Below, piece after piece: positions 38,600 to 47,693 of a DNA stretch of 64,000 bases. Positions within the stretch are counted from its first letter, which is position 1. Each line of letters begins with the position of its first letter. A program made the position numbers and the translations under genes. Origin of the DNA: Acinetobacter rathckeae (GTDB lineage: Bacteria > Pseudomonadota > Gammaproteobacteria > Pseudomonadales > Moraxellaceae); NCBI RefSeq assembly GCF_015627125.1, contig NZ_VTDO01000002.1, positions 186,001-250,000 of the forward strand. Direction: 5' to 3'. Under the pieces are notes generated by a model. The model was not told the origin of the DNA. It did no database searches and saw only the letters and a program-made list of their open reading frames with translations.

Positions 38600-39619
38600 A
38601 TGTCTGATTGGCCACCAAAACCAAATAATTCAGGACCTCAAGAGTCAAACCCAAACAAGAGTAATGAGTGGAAGTTGTTAGAAGAAGTGGTACTTTTTTC
38701 GATACAAGAACAACGCCGTGCGAGACGTTGGTCAATCTTTTTTAAATGCCTTTCCTTTGCAGTGACTTTACTGGTGTTGTTTGGTCTATTTAAAGGGTGT
38801 TCTGTCAGTAGTAGTCATACTGAAAAAGCATCTAGTGTAAGTCATTTGGCTGTTGTTGATATAAACGGTACGATTAGTGCATCTAGCAAAGATGTAAACA
38901 GTCACGATACCATTAAAGCATTAAGACAAGCCTTTGAAGCAAAAAATAGTAAAGCCATTGCACTCAATATTAATTCACCTGGTGGCTCACCTGTAGAGTC
39001 AGATAATATTTGGCAAGAAATTAGATACCTAGAACAAAAGTACCCGAATAAGAAAGTATATGCTGTGATTGGTGATATGGGTGCTTCGGGTGCATATTAT
39101 ATTGCATCGGCAGCCAATGAAATTTGGGTTAATCCATCTAGTTTAGTCGGGTCGATTGGTGTGATTATGCCGAATTATGGTGTCAGTGGTTTAGCACAAA
39201 AACTGGGTGTTGAAGACCGAACCATGACCTCTGGTGAAAATAAAGATATTTTAAGCATGACTAAACCAATTAATGCATTTCAAAAAGAGCATATTCAGTC
39301 GGTGTTAGATAATGTACATGCACACTTTATTGATGCGGTGAAACAAGGTCGAGGCGATCGTTTGAAAAATGCAGATCCAAAGATTTTTTCTGGATTATTT
39401 TGGACGGGTGAGCAAGCAATTCATCTTGGTCTAGCAGATCAGGCAGGTAATATGACCACCCTTAGGCGTAAGCTGGATTTAGATAAAGCAGTGAACTACA
39501 CCGTAGAATATAGCCCATTAGAGTCTGTATTAGGTAAAATGGGTGCTGAGGTTGGGCAAGGCTTTAGCGAATCTGTGCAGCAAAAACTAGCTGCTCAGCA
39601 AAACATTGAACTAAAATAA
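38600..39619 (+). CDS. sppA: S49 family signal peptide peptidase (SppA-like)
   Basis: 339 residues of the half-length S49 type. A membrane anchor (FFKCLSFAVTLLVLFGLFKG) near residue 55 precedes the protease domain: VVDINGTI strand, NSPGGSPVES, and the serine nucleophile in GDMGASGAYYIASAA; the lysine base is expected later. It degrades leftover signal peptides in the membrane. ATG 38600 (MSDWPPKP) is chosen over 38582 because a GGATACAA ribosome-like sequence lies upstream. Confidence 0.9.
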   Translation: MSDWPPKPNNSGPQESNPNKSNEWKLLEEVVLFSIQEQRRARRWSIFFKCLSFAVTLLVLFGLFKGCSVSSSHTEKASSVSHLAVVDINGTISASSKDVNSHDTIKALRQAFEAKNSKAIALNINSPGGSPVESDNIWQEIRYLEQKYPNKKVYAVIGDMGASGAYYIASAANEIWVNPSSLVGSIGVIMPNYGVSGLAQKLGVEDRTMTSGENKDILSMTKPINAFQKEHIQSVLDNVHAHFIDAVKQGRGDRLKNADPKIFSGLFWTGEQAIHLGLADQAGNMTTLRRKLDLDKAVNYTVEYSPLESVLGKMGAEVGQGFSESVQQKLAAQQNIELK

Positions 39620-39633
39620 ATTTAATAGATCAT

Positions 39634-39663
39634 AAAAAACGCATCTCAAGGATGCGTTTTTTA
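39634..39663. terminator. Bidirectional terminator (sppA / purN)
   Basis: Perfect 12-bp stem AAAAAACGCATC/GATGCGTTTTTT with loop TCAAG (39634-39645, 39651-39662); functional in both directions. Confidence 0.92.
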
Positions 39664-40293
39664 TTACTCTTCAAAAATTTGTACGGGGTCATGTAATTTT
39701 TGTTCGTGAAGTAAAACTTCACCATTGGCTTGATAGACCAACGTTTTATTACATAACCATTCTACAACTAAGGGGTAGATCTTGTGTTCAAGCTTGTGTA
39801 CACGTTGAGCTAAACTGTCTTGGTCATCATCTGTGTGTACTGTTAAAACACCTTGTGCCAAAGACTGGCCTGAGTCAAGTTGCGCTGTCACAAAGTGTAC
39901 AGTGCAACCGTGTTGCATGTCACCCGCTTCAAGTACTTTAGCGTGGGTGTGCATGCCTTTGTGTTTTGGCAGTAGAGAAGGGTGAATGTTTAACATTCTT
40001 CCTTCCCACTGTGCAACAAAAGCTGGGCTTAAAATACGCATAAACCCTGCAAGGACAACTAAGTCAACATGCCAAGCAAGCAGTTGAGCATGAACAGCTT
40101 GATCAAATGCATCACGATTTGCATAGTTTTGATGTTCAATGGTTTGAGTTGCAATCCCCGCTACATGTGCTCGTTGTAGTGCATATGCAGTCGGTTTATT
40201 TGACAGTACACCTACAATTTGACCTGATAGGTTAGCATCAAGTAGTGCTTGTAGGTTACTGCCATGCCCTGAAACCAGTACAGCAATTCTCAT
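39664..40293 (-). CDS. purN: Phosphoribosylglycinamide formyltransferase (GART)
   Basis: A 209-residue folate-dependent enzyme of purine synthesis step 3 (GAR to FGAR). The N-terminal IAVLVSGHGSNLQALLDA binds phosphoribosyl substrate; the catalytic Asn-His-Asp set lies in MLNIHPSLLPKHKGMH and the QSLAQG-type region near HFVTAQLDSGQSL. It starts inside the purM stop (TAATG overlap), so the two are translationally coupled. Confidence 0.97.
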   Translation of the reverse strand: MRIAVLVSGHGSNLQALLDANLSGQIVGVLSNKPTAYALQRAHVAGIATQTIEHQNYANRDAFDQAVHAQLLAWHVDLVVLAGFMRILSPAFVAQWEGRMLNIHPSLLPKHKGMHTHAKVLEAGDMQHGCTVHFVTAQLDSGQSLAQGVLTVHTDDDQDSLAQRVHKLEHKIYPLVVEWLCNKTLVYQANGEVLLHEQKLHDPVQIFEE

Positions 40294-41363
40294 TAGTTGA
40301 AAATCACGCGAACTTTTTCGTCTGCACCTTCAACAGATGCTGCATCTTCTTGAATATAACCAAGAGCCCATGCTTTTTCGCCTTGAGCGGTTAAAACTTC
40401 AATGGTTTTGTCTGCATCATTTTGGTCAACAACAATCACCATGCCTACGCCACAGTTAAATGTGCGGTACATTTCAAATTGCTCAACGTTCCCTTCTTTT
40501 TGTAACAGTTGGAACAGTGCAGGCCATTGCCAAGATGCTTCATTGACTACAGCTTGAGCACCATTTGGTAAAACGCGAGGTAAGTTACCCGGTAAACCAC
40601 CACCTGTAATGTGAGCCATAGCATGTACTTGCACTTGTTTGCACAGTTCTAGTACTGGCTTAACATAAATGCGAGTAGGTTCCATCACAACATCAGACAG
40701 CGTACGGCCATCTATTTCTTGTGTGAGGTCAACATTTTTCACATCTAAAATTTTACGCAGTAGTGAGTAGCCATTTGAATGTGCACCAGATGATGCAACA
40801 GCAATAAGGACATCGCCTGATTTTACTTGGCTACCATCAATAATTTTGCTTTCTTCAACTACACCTACTGAAAAACCAGCAAGGTCATAGTCTTCGCCTT
40901 CATACATGCCAGGCATTTCAGCAGTTTCACCACCGACCAATGCACAGCCTGCTAACTCACAGCCTTTTCCAATGCCAGTCACTACATCGGCAGCAACATC
41001 AACATTTAAGTGACCTGTTGCATAATAGTCTAAGAAAAATAAAGGTTCAGCACCACAGACCAACAAGTCGTTTACACACATTGCGACAAGGTCTTGACCA
41101 ATGGTGTCGTGTTTATTGAGATTAAGGGCAAGACGTAGTTTTGTGCCTACGCCATCTGTACCTGAAACCAATACAGGTGATTCATAACCTTTTGGAATTT
41201 TGCATAGTGCACCAAAACCACCAAGGCCACCCATGACTTCTGGGCGAGTAGTGCGTTTTGCGACTGATTTAATACGGCTGACAAGGGCATCACCTGCCTC
41301 AATGTCTACGCCTGCATCTTTGTAACTTAAACTGGTATTTGGATTAGAAGTCGAGTTGCTCAT
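40293..41363 (-). CDS. purM: Phosphoribosylformylglycinamidine cyclo-ligase (AIR synthetase)
   Basis: A 356-residue ATP-dependent enzyme closing the imidazole ring (FGAM to AIR, step 5). Visible motifs: [16 protein letters not shown] at the N-terminus, [14 protein letters not shown] (nucleotide-binding), [11 protein letters not shown] and [13 protein letters not shown]. First gene of purMN; divergent from perM-hda by about 130 bp, the usual gammaproteobacterial order. Confidence 0.98.
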   Translation of the reverse strand: MSNSTSNPNTSLSYKDAGVDIEAGDALVSRIKSVAKRTTRPEVMGGLGGFGALCKIPKGYESPVLVSGTDGVGTKLRLALNLNKHDTIGQDLVAMCVNDLLVCGAEPLFFLDYYATGHLNVDVAADVVTGIGKGCELAGCALVGGETAEMPGMYEGEDYDLAGFSVGVVEESKIIDGSQVKSGDVLIAVASSGAHSNGYSLLRKILDVKNVDLTQEIDGRTLSDVVMEPTRIYVKPVLELCKQVQVHAMAHITGGGLPGNLPRVLPNGAQAVVNEASWQWPALFQLLQKEGNVEQFEMYRTFNCGVGMVIVVDQNDADKTIEVLTAQGEKAWALGYIQEDAASVEGADEKVRVIFN

Positions 41364-41495
41364 GTATAGAAGTCTCCGCTTTGCCGTGGCGATTATAACC
41401 TATATACGAAACTGTTATGTTATTTATCCAACAAAATGTTATCTTTAAATGAATTATCCTTATAAATCGTGAATAATTTTAATAGGCGAAGGGTC

Positions 41496-42686
41496 ATGAT
41501 AGATCGTACATTAGGTAGAATCTTTATTCTGATTGGTTTAGCACTACTGGCTTGGTTGCTTTTTATACTTAAACCTGTTGTCATTCCTTTTGTTGCTGCA
41601 TTTTTTATTGCTTACTTTTTTAGTGGTATCGTCAATAAGTTAGCTAGGATTGGCTTGCCTCGTTGGTTATCTACGACGCTGGTTTTTGTGGGCATTGGTA
41701 TTGGTCTCGTCTTGGCCGTTTGGTACATCATTCCATTGGCATGGAAGCAAATTGTTTATGCTCGAGACAGTATCCCGGGTGTGATTTATTGGGTAAATCA
41801 TACAGCATTGCCTTGGATTACCCATACATTCAAGCTCGAACCGATGGCCATTAACGCCAATCAAATTTCTGATACTTTAATGCAATATATTCAAACCAAT
41901 TATAGTGTAGATAGTATTCAGTCACTCTTACTACGTTTAGCACAGTCGGGTTTAAACTTTATTCAGCTTGGTGGCACGGTTGTCCTTATTCCGATTATCT
42001 CATTTTACTTTTTATTGGATTGGAATCGTATGCTGAAACAGATGCATCGTTTGATTCCACGGCCATATGAAAAGTTAACATTGCAAATTGTGTCGGAGTG
42101 TCATGTGGTACTTCGTGCATTTGTTAAAGGTCAGTTTTTAGTGATGATTTTGTTAGGTACAGTATATGCAGTAGGCCTACAATTGATTGGTTTAGAGGTT
42201 GGGCTAATTATTGGTATGGTTGCAGGGTTGGCAAGTATTATTCCGTATCTTGGTTTTGCAGTGGGTATTATTTCTGCAGTGGCCGCAACATTTTTTCAAT
42301 TTGGTTTAGATTGGATGCAACTACTTTTAGTGGGCGTGGTATTTATGATTGGTCAAGCCATAGAGGGATATATCTTACAGCCCTTTCTATTAGGCGATAA
42401 AATAGGCTTATCGCCCGTTGCTGTGGTGTTTGCAGTATTGGCAGGTGCGCAACTTGGTGGTATTTTAGGAATGTTAATTGCATTGCCTGTTGCCGCAGTT
42501 ATTGTTGTTTTACTCAAACATATTCGTGATTTTTATGAAAATTCTAATCTGTATGGTGAGCAGTATGAATTGAATGAGTCAGACGACAGTCAAACTGTGA
42601 CAGTACAGTCAGAGCATTTAGATGTAGATATTCATGTTAAAACGTCTGAGAAACCTAAGCAATCTGCTGACCAAGATGAAAAATAG
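41496..42686 (+). CDS. perM: AI-2E/PerM family transporter
   Basis: A 396-residue membrane protein with about eight helices and the family C-terminal signature around LGDKIGLSPVAVVFAVLAGAQLGGILGMLIALP. Members are proposed exporters of small molecules or Na+(Li+)/H+ antiporters; autoinducer-2 export is only one suggestion. A hydrophilic acidic tail of about 50 residues follows the last helix. ATG 41496 is preferred to GTG 41469, with AGG spaced 9 nt upstream. The hda gene follows after 2 nt, so they are co-transcribed. Confidence 0.9.
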   Translation: MIDRTLGRIFILIGLALLAWLLFILKPVVIPFVAAFFIAYFFSGIVNKLARIGLPRWLSTTLVFVGIGIGLVLAVWYIIPLAWKQIVYARDSIPGVIYWVNHTALPWITHTFKLEPMAINANQISDTLMQYIQTNYSVDSIQSLLLRLAQSGLNFIQLGGTVVLIPIISFYFLLDWNRMLKQMHRLIPRPYEKLTLQIVSECHVVLRAFVKGQFLVMILLGTVYAVGLQLIGLEVGLIIGMVAGLASIIPYLGFAVGIISAVAATFFQFGLDWMQLLLVGVVFMIGQAIEGYILQPFLLGDKIGLSPVAVVFAVLAGAQLGGILGMLIALPVAAVIVVLLKHIRDFYENSNLYGEQYELNESDDSQTVTVQSEHLDVDIHVKTSEKPKQSADQDEK

Positions 42687-42688
42687 TT

Positions 42689-43399
42689 ATGCGACAATTA
42701 CAATTACAGATTGAGCCTCAACTTGACGCGTGTATTAGTGACTTTTCTGGCCCAAGTTGGGCTGGTGTGGTTGATGTCATTCGTCAGCTTCATAGTGGTT
42801 TGATTGATCGTTTATATGTATATGGCGAGGCAGGTACAGGAAAAAGCCATTTGTTATCTGCGATCTGTGACTTATATTTAGAAACGGGCAGAACCGCAAT
42901 ACAAGTTTCATTGTTAGAACTATTAGATGCACCTATAGAAGCATTGAGTGCTTTAGAGCATTATGACTTGGTGGCTTTAGATGATATTGAAATGATTAGT
43001 GGGGTAATTGGTTGGCAAAAAGCAATTTTTCATTTAATTAATCATCATCATCAGTTTAGCGGTCAACTGATTTTTTCTTCAAGAGAAGCCCCAATCTCGC
43101 TGAAATTACAGTTACCTGATTTACAGTCACGTTTAACGCAAGCGGTGAGTGTACGATTACCTAATGGTAGTTTGCATGCAGACCGTGTTGCTTTGGTTGA
43201 CTCAGTACTTTCTCGTCGTGGTGTGGTGCTAGACCCACAAATTATTGACTACTTATTAGAAAGTGGCCCACACCAAACATCGTTATTGCTACAAATGTTA
43301 GATCGTTTAGAAAACGTATTGCATGGTGAAAAAACCAAGCTCTCGGCAGCGACATTAAAACAAATATATGCACTGATTGATGAGTATAAGCAAGTATAG
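42689..43399 (+). CDS. hda: DnaA regulatory inactivator Hda
   Basis: A 236-residue AAA+ protein that, bound to the DNA-loaded beta clamp, triggers DnaA-ATP hydrolysis and prevents re-initiation. The N-terminal RQLQLQIEP holds a clamp-binding QL-x-L motif. Walker A GEAGTGKSH, Walker B LVALDDIEM, sensor FSSREAP and the Arg finger region LPDLQSRL are present. It begins 2 nt after perM. Confidence 0.95.
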   Translation: MRQLQLQIEPQLDACISDFSGPSWAGVVDVIRQLHSGLIDRLYVYGEAGTGKSHLLSAICDLYLETGRTAIQVSLLELLDAPIEALSALEHYDLVALDDIEMISGVIGWQKAIFHLINHHHQFSGQLIFSSREAPISLKLQLPDLQSRLTQAVSVRLPNGSLHADRVALVDSVLSRRGVVLDPQIIDYLLESGPHQTSLLLQMLDRLENVLHGEKTKLSAATLKQIYALIDEYKQV

Positions 43400-43406
43400 T
43401 AATGAT

Positions 43407-43808
43407 TTAAGATGTTGCAGGGGTATATTTTTCAATATATTGCTGGCGAATTTGGTCACGTTCTTCTTTGGTCTTGGCCTGTTCAATCTCTTTTCGTAAC
43501 TGTTTACGTTGCTGTGTATTCATGTGTTGCCATGCCACGCGTAAGCGCTGTTGTTCCTCTTCTGATAGCTGGGTAAACCACTCCATTTTTTGCTGTAAAT
43601 CTGTGCGTTGTTGTTCAGGAATATCCTTTAAACTCTGATAATGTTGTAGTAAAACTTGTTGTTGGGATGTACTGAGCTCGTTCCAATTGTCATCGTTATT
43701 CATGACATTAGATGGCGTGGCATGTAGTGAAAATGGCCATAAACTTGCAAAACTGGTTTGCAAAAAAGCCACACTAATAATGGCAAGCGTAAGTTTTTTA
43801 ACTTCCAT
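43407..43808 (-). CDS. DUF3106-type exported protein
   Basis: 133 residues with a signal peptide (MEVKKLTLAIISVAFLQTSFA) and a helical, Gln/Glu-rich mature part (WNELSTSQQQVLLQHY, LSEEEQQRLRVAWQHM) matching the DUF3106 pattern of repeated short helices. Function unknown, presumably periplasmic. It overlaps the preceding anti-sigma-like gene by 11 bp. A longer TTG start at 43829 exists but ATG 43808 gives the clean signal peptide. Third gene of a sigma-factor operon. Confidence 0.8.
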   Translation of the reverse strand: MEVKKLTLAIISVAFLQTSFASLWPFSLHATPSNVMNNDDNWNELSTSQQQVLLQHYQSLKDIPEQQRTDLQQKMEWFTQLSEEEQQRLRVAWQHMNTQQRKQLRKEIEQAKTKEERDQIRQQYIEKYTPATS

Positions 43809-44130
43809 GACGAGGGTTATTCTCTCCAAAAACCATAACCATTTCTAGGTCTTCTACCATTTGTGGGGAAAGCTTTTCTGTGGCTGCCATGGCTGTTTGC
43901 GAAGCATCATCATTTTTATTCATAAAATGAAAAATATTGGGTGCAATAGCAATACTGGCGAGTACTGCCGCAAAAGCAAGACTGGTCACTTTCCACATAT
44001 GCCGTTTATTTGCTTTTTTGTCTTGGATATGTCCAAGTACATGTGTAATGACCTGTGATTTATTGGGGTGTTGCTGTGCTAGAGTATCTAATTTTTTTGT
44101 AATATTTTGCTCAAATTGATTTTTATTCAT
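43798..44130 (-). CDS. Single-span membrane protein, likely anti-sigma factor (DUF3619-like)
   Basis: 110 residues: a cytosolic N-terminal part of about 45 residues (NITKKLDTLAQQHPNKSQV), one transmembrane helix (SLAFAAVLASIAIAPNIFHF) and a short periplasmic tail. It overlaps the sigma gene by 8 nt upstream and the DUF3106 gene downstream. By position and topology it probably holds the sigma factor at the membrane. It has no ZAS-type His-x3-Cys-x2-Cys motif, so the anti-sigma role is inference. Confidence 0.7.
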   Translation of the reverse strand: MNKNQFEQNITKKLDTLAQQHPNKSQVITHVLGHIQDKKANKRHMWKVTSLAFAAVLASIAIAPNIFHFMNKNDDASQTAMAATEKLSPQMVEDLEMVMVFGENNPRHGS

Positions 44131-44767
44131 CTGTCATACCTTTGTTTTGATGATATGGATTCAAATGACTTAACATCTGCTGTAAAGCTTGTGTTGCACG
44201 GTGATAATGAGTTTTTACACTTCCTTCACTACATTGCATAATCTCTGCAGTTGTCTTCGTACTAAAACCTTCCCATGCACGAAGCATAAACGCCTGTTGT
44301 TGTCGTGTTGGGAGTGTTTCAATGGCTTTTTTAATGTCATTTATAGTCGTGTATTGATTAATCATCTCTGCAGGATCGATGTTATATTCATCTGCAAACT
44401 GCTCCTCAGGAAAATCATCGTCAAATTCTAAATTTTTCTTTTTAAAAAATGAAAAGGGAATCGCTGAACGTTGTTCTTTTCTTTTCCAGTCATAGAGCTT
44501 GTGATTTAAGATGGTATAAAACAGGGCATACCACTCATCTGTTGGTTTGAGTGGGTAAGATTTGTAGAGGGAAATAAAAGCTTCTTGTACTAAATCCATG
44601 GCAATATCTGAACTTTTCGTTGCAGATTCCATCATGATTAAAGCCCGACCACTGACTTCTTGCATAAACGCCTGTAAACGTTGTTCGCTATGTGTCACTG
44701 ATGCATGCCTGAGATTTGCTTGCGTATTTTTGGGTACAAGATCCATGGATATTGATAATCCTGCCAT
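44123..44767 (-). CDS. ECF-like RNA polymerase sigma factor
   Basis: 214 residues with sigma region 2 (DIAMDLVQEAFISLYKSYPL, then YTILNHKLYDWKRKEQ) and region 4 (ALETLPTRQQQAF-like IETLPTRQQQAFMLRAWEGF; CSEGSVKTHYHRATQALQQ). No region 3, so it is group IV (ECF). An acidic linker (FDDDFPEEQFADEY) separates the regions. ATG 44767 is preferred because AGGTAGG lies just upstream. It leads a three-gene overlapping operon with a membrane protein and a DUF3106 protein. Its regulon is unknown. Confidence 0.88.
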   Translation of the reverse strand: MAGLSISMDLVPKNTQANLRHASVTHSEQRLQAFMQEVSGRALIMMESATKSSDIAMDLVQEAFISLYKSYPLKPTDEWYALFYTILNHKLYDWKRKEQRSAIPFSFFKKKNLEFDDDFPEEQFADEYNIDPAEMINQYTTINDIKKAIETLPTRQQQAFMLRAWEGFSTKTTAEIMQCSEGSVKTHYHRATQALQQMLSHLNPYHQNKGMTDE

Positions 44768-44780
44768 CAAATACCTACCT

Positions 44781-44835
44781 TTAACCATTGCTTGTCTAAT
44801 ATAACGTGCAATGGTTAAGTTCGGTTGACATTATA
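44781..44835 (-). promoter_or_regulatory. Promoter and leader inverted repeat of the sigma operon
   Basis: On the minus strand TATAAT lies at 44835-44830. An 11-bp perfect inverted repeat (44781-44791 with 44808-44818) sits between it and the AGGTAGG ribosome site. GAACTT, an RpoE-like -35 element, lies at the repeat, so autoregulation is possible. Confidence 0.45.
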
Positions 44836-44873
44836 AAAAATTTATTTATCTAATGTCTTTGGTATGTAGGGCA

Positions 44874-45650
44874 TTATATACGTTGTCTGACCATTTCAAA
44901 GAAACAAATTGAACCTGCAATGGCAACATTGAGAGACTCTTGGCCACCAGGTTGTGGAATAGTCACTGCTTTTGCATGGGCTAATGCAAATTCAGATACA
45001 CCTTGACCTTCATTGCCAAGTACCCAAACACAAGGGTTTTTAAGATCTTGCTCGTACACAGTATTGGCTTGATGAGAGCTTGTCGCAAATACAGGAATTT
45101 TAAACTGTGGTAACACTGTTGTTAAGTCCACACGCTCAAAGCAACACAAAGAAAAGTGAGCCCCCATGCCTGCACGAAGTACGCGAGGTGACCATAGTGA
45201 AGCGACAGCAGGTGTACATAGAATTTGCTTAATGTTGGCTGCTGCTGCTGAGCGTAATAATGTACCTACATTACCAGGGTCTTGTACGTCATCTAAAATT
45301 AAGGTGTCAACATTGTAATTGATCGTTTGAGTATGTCTTGGAATATCAATCACAGCCAAGCAGGCAATGGTTGTGCCAAGTGTACTTAAACTCTTATACA
45401 GTGCTTCACTAATAATAAAGATATGGCCTGTGTGTAGCGCTTGAATGTCTTGTAAGTCAGGATGTTTTAGTGCGATTTCAGTGGTAAAAAACGCATGAAT
45501 TTTTTGGCCGCTTTCTAGCCAAGCAATACATGCATGTGTGCTTTCTAAAACAGTTTGTTGCTGTTTCTTTCGATAATTGTTTTGCTCGATTAATGCACGT
45601 AGGTGTTTAATCTTAGGATTGTCTTTCGACTCTAGGTAAATGATAGACAT
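44874..45650 (-). CDS. TrmH/SpoU family RNA 2'-O-methyltransferase
   Basis: 258 residues: an N-terminal RNA-substrate-binding domain (NPKIKHLRALIEQNNYRKKQ) and a C-terminal SPOUT domain with the knot motifs VDTLILDDVQDPGNVGTLLRSAAAA, WVLGNEGQGVS and VTIPQPGGQESLNVAIAGSI. It methylates a ribose in rRNA or tRNA using SAM; which nucleotide cannot be told. The ATG at 45650 is used (a TTG at 45662 gives four extra residues). Confidence 0.92.
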   Translation of the reverse strand: MSIIYLESKDNPKIKHLRALIEQNNYRKKQQQTVLESTHACIAWLESGQKIHAFFTTEIALKHPDLQDIQALHTGHIFIISEALYKSLSTLGTTIACLAVIDIPRHTQTINYNVDTLILDDVQDPGNVGTLLRSAAAANIKQILCTPAVASLWSPRVLRAGMGAHFSLCCFERVDLTTVLPQFKIPVFATSSHQANTVYEQDLKNPCVWVLGNEGQGVSEFALAHAKAVTIPQPGGQESLNVAIAGSICFFEMVRQRI

Positions 45651-45714
45651 CTTTTTCGCCAAAAAAAGTACAAAACATCATGTTTTGTACTAGGGGTAAA
45701 GTAATTAGGGCAGA

Positions 45715-46686
45715 TTAGTGATAGCTTTTTAAAAGCTCAATCTCATCTTTTGCACCTAAAATGACAGGAACGCGTTGGTGTAATCCAGTCGGTTGAATAT
45801 CCATAATACGCTCACGGCCTGTAGTTGAGTCACCACCTGCTTGTTCAATGAGCATACTCATCGGGTTTGCTTCATACATTAGGCGTAAACGACCTGGCTT
45901 ACCTGTATTTTTAAGGTCGAAAGGGTACATGAAAATTCCGCCACGACTTAAAATACGATGTATATCGCCTACCATACATGCGATCCAACGCATGTTGAAG
46001 TCTTTACCTCGAACGCCTGTTTTGCCATCGAGTAATTCTGAAATATAGCGTTGAACAGGTTTTTCCCAATGTCTATGGTTTGATGAGTTAATCGCAAACT
46101 CTTGGGTTGTATGTGGAATGGTTACATTTTCTTGAGTTAAGACAAAATCTTTTAAATCAATGTCATAAGTAAATAAAATAACACCTGTGCCAAAGGTCAA
46201 AGCCAGCATGGTAGATGGCCCATACATGACATAACCTGCTGCAACTTGGCTTGTACCTGGTTGCATAAAGTCTTCGGCTTGAGTGATTTTATTCTTTGCA
46301 GGAAGTACAGAGAAAATACTACCCACACACATATTAATGTCGATGTTACTTGAACCATCAAGTGGATCAAACAACACTAAATATTCACCATTTTCTTGTG
46401 CAGGTAGAAACTCTTCAAGTTCTTCAGAGGCAAATCCACCTACATGAGGGTGTTTTTGGAGTGCATTGATAAATTGTTCGTTAGAGAAAATATCTAGATT
46501 CTTTTGTGTTTCACCTTGTACATTTTCATGTTCTGCACTGCCTAAAATGCCAGCAATTGCACCTTGTTGTAAGTTGTAGTCAATAATATTACAGCATGTG
46601 GCAATTGCATTGATAACCTCAGCAAGTTCAGTTGGTATTTTTCCCGTTTGTTGTTTTAAGTATTGGGACAAGGTGGTGTTCGACAT
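45715..46686 (-). CDS. fbp: Fructose-1,6-bisphosphatase class 1
   Basis: A 323-residue Mg-dependent gluconeogenic enzyme. The metal-binding signature LFDPLDGSSNIDINMCVGS is intact, as are the substrate-binding GGIFMYPFD and GKPGRLRLMYEANPM. Acinetobacter does not ferment sugars and relies on gluconeogenesis, which fits. Monocistronic; divergent from a small gene at 46872. Confidence 0.97.
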   Translation of the reverse strand: MSNTTLSQYLKQQTGKIPTELAEVINAIATCCNIIDYNLQQGAIAGILGSAEHENVQGETQKNLDIFSNEQFINALQKHPHVGGFASEELEEFLPAQENGEYLVLFDPLDGSSNIDINMCVGSIFSVLPAKNKITQAEDFMQPGTSQVAAGYVMYGPSTMLALTFGTGVILFTYDIDLKDFVLTQENVTIPHTTQEFAINSSNHRHWEKPVQRYISELLDGKTGVRGKDFNMRWIACMVGDIHRILSRGGIFMYPFDLKNTGKPGRLRLMYEANPMSMLIEQAGGDSTTGRERIMDIQPTGLHQRVPVILGAKDEIELLKSYH

Positions 46687-46871
46687 AACGAGAGGCTCCG
46701 AAAAGTACAGTTTTTTCTTAGCAAAATAGTGAGCTGATGTATTATAGATGAAACTTGATTGTGTAAAGTTTTTCTAACGATGACCATGCATGTTTATTCT
46801 ATGAGTGCTTACAATTTGCTAAGAACGTGCTATGTTTATTATATAACAAGTTTGCCTTGAAGGTGGCACAG

Positions 46872-47084
46872 ATGACAACAAAAAGTTTTGATGAAATGCC
46901 AATAGCCACAGAGTCTTTAGATATAAATGAGATATCTGAGGAATCCAGCAAGCAAGCTTGGGCTGATTATGAAGTCAAGCCTGAATACAAGCAATATAAT
47001 AAACATGATTTAATTGAATCATTTCAATCTTGCGAAAATGTGACTTTCACAAAATTAGACACAAAAAAAGTGCTCTATAAATAA
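46872..47084 (+). CDS. Small hypothetical protein, 70 residues
   Basis: A 70-residue acidic soluble protein (MTTKSFDEMPIATESLD, ISEESSKQAWADYEVK) with no recognised domain. GAAGGTGG lies 9 nt before this ATG, which favours it over the upstream ATG 46827. A plausible promoter (TTGCTA near 46817, TATTAT near 46838) precedes it, and a strong hairpin overlaps its stop. These signals make it a probable real gene of unknown function. Confidence 0.65.
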   Translation: MTTKSFDEMPIATESLDINEISEESSKQAWADYEVKPEYKQYNKHDLIESFQSCENVTFTKLDTKKVLYK

Positions 47085-47096
47085 GAGCACTTTATG
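47067..47096. terminator. Terminator (small gene / pal)
   Basis: Stem AAAGTGCTCT/AGAGCACTTT with 7-nt loop (47067-47076, 47084-47093), overlapping the TAA of the small gene. A-rich upstream side gives a U-tract for the minus-strand pal transcript. Confidence 0.8.
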
Positions 47097-47103
47097 GTGT
47101 TTG

Positions 47104-47676
47104 TTATGGGAGTAACAGCGGTGGTACGGCTTCGTAGTTAAGTTCCACACGGCGGTTTTCAGCCCATGCTTCTGGTGTATGTGCTGGGTTTACAGGCATT
47201 TCTTTACCATAACTAATGGCTTCAAGCTGACTTGCATTGACACCAATTGAAATTAAATAGCTTTGTACTGCTTTTGCACGTCGTTCACCTAAAGCCATGT
47301 TGTACTCACGTGTGCCACGTTCATCTGTATGACCTGTCAGTGCGACATGTGATGTTGGGTTGGCTTGTAAGAACTGTGCATGTGCTTGTAGTGTTTGGTA
47401 ATCCGTTTGAGAAATTGCACTACTGTCAAAATCGAAATGTACAACATGATTTGCTAAGAAGGCTTTATTTTCTGCTGTTACACCTTTAGATGAGGCACCT
47501 TTAAGGTTTTTAGCATCTAAAGCTGCATCATCGCTGAGTCCATTGGTATTTACAGCCATGGGCGTTGGTGCTTCTGTCATGGGCGTTGTTGTTTGAGTGG
47601 CAGGTTTACGTGTTGCACACCCTGTAAACATGAGTGCGGACATAATGCACGGTAAAATGAGATACTTTTTATTCAT
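47104..47676 (-). CDS. pal: Peptidoglycan-associated lipoprotein
   Basis: 190 residues with a lipoprotein signal (LMFTGC lipobox, lipidated Cys near residue 20), a disordered Thr/Pro linker, and an OmpA-like domain (HFDFDSSAIS, LTGHTDERGTREYNMALGERRA, NRRVEL) that binds peptidoglycan. It anchors the outer membrane to the wall and interacts with TolB. It is the last gene of tolQRAB-pal here; the usual cpoB/ybgF does not follow. Confidence 0.97.
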   Translation of the reverse strand: MNKKYLILPCIMSALMFTGCATRKPATQTTTPMTEAPTPMAVNTNGLSDDAALDAKNLKGASSKGVTAENKAFLANHVVHFDFDSSAISQTDYQTLQAHAQFLQANPTSHVALTGHTDERGTREYNMALGERRAKAVQSYLISIGVNASQLEAISYGKEMPVNPAHTPEAWAENRRVELNYEAVPPLLLP

Positions 47677-47693
47677 TGTAGACTCCAGTCATT

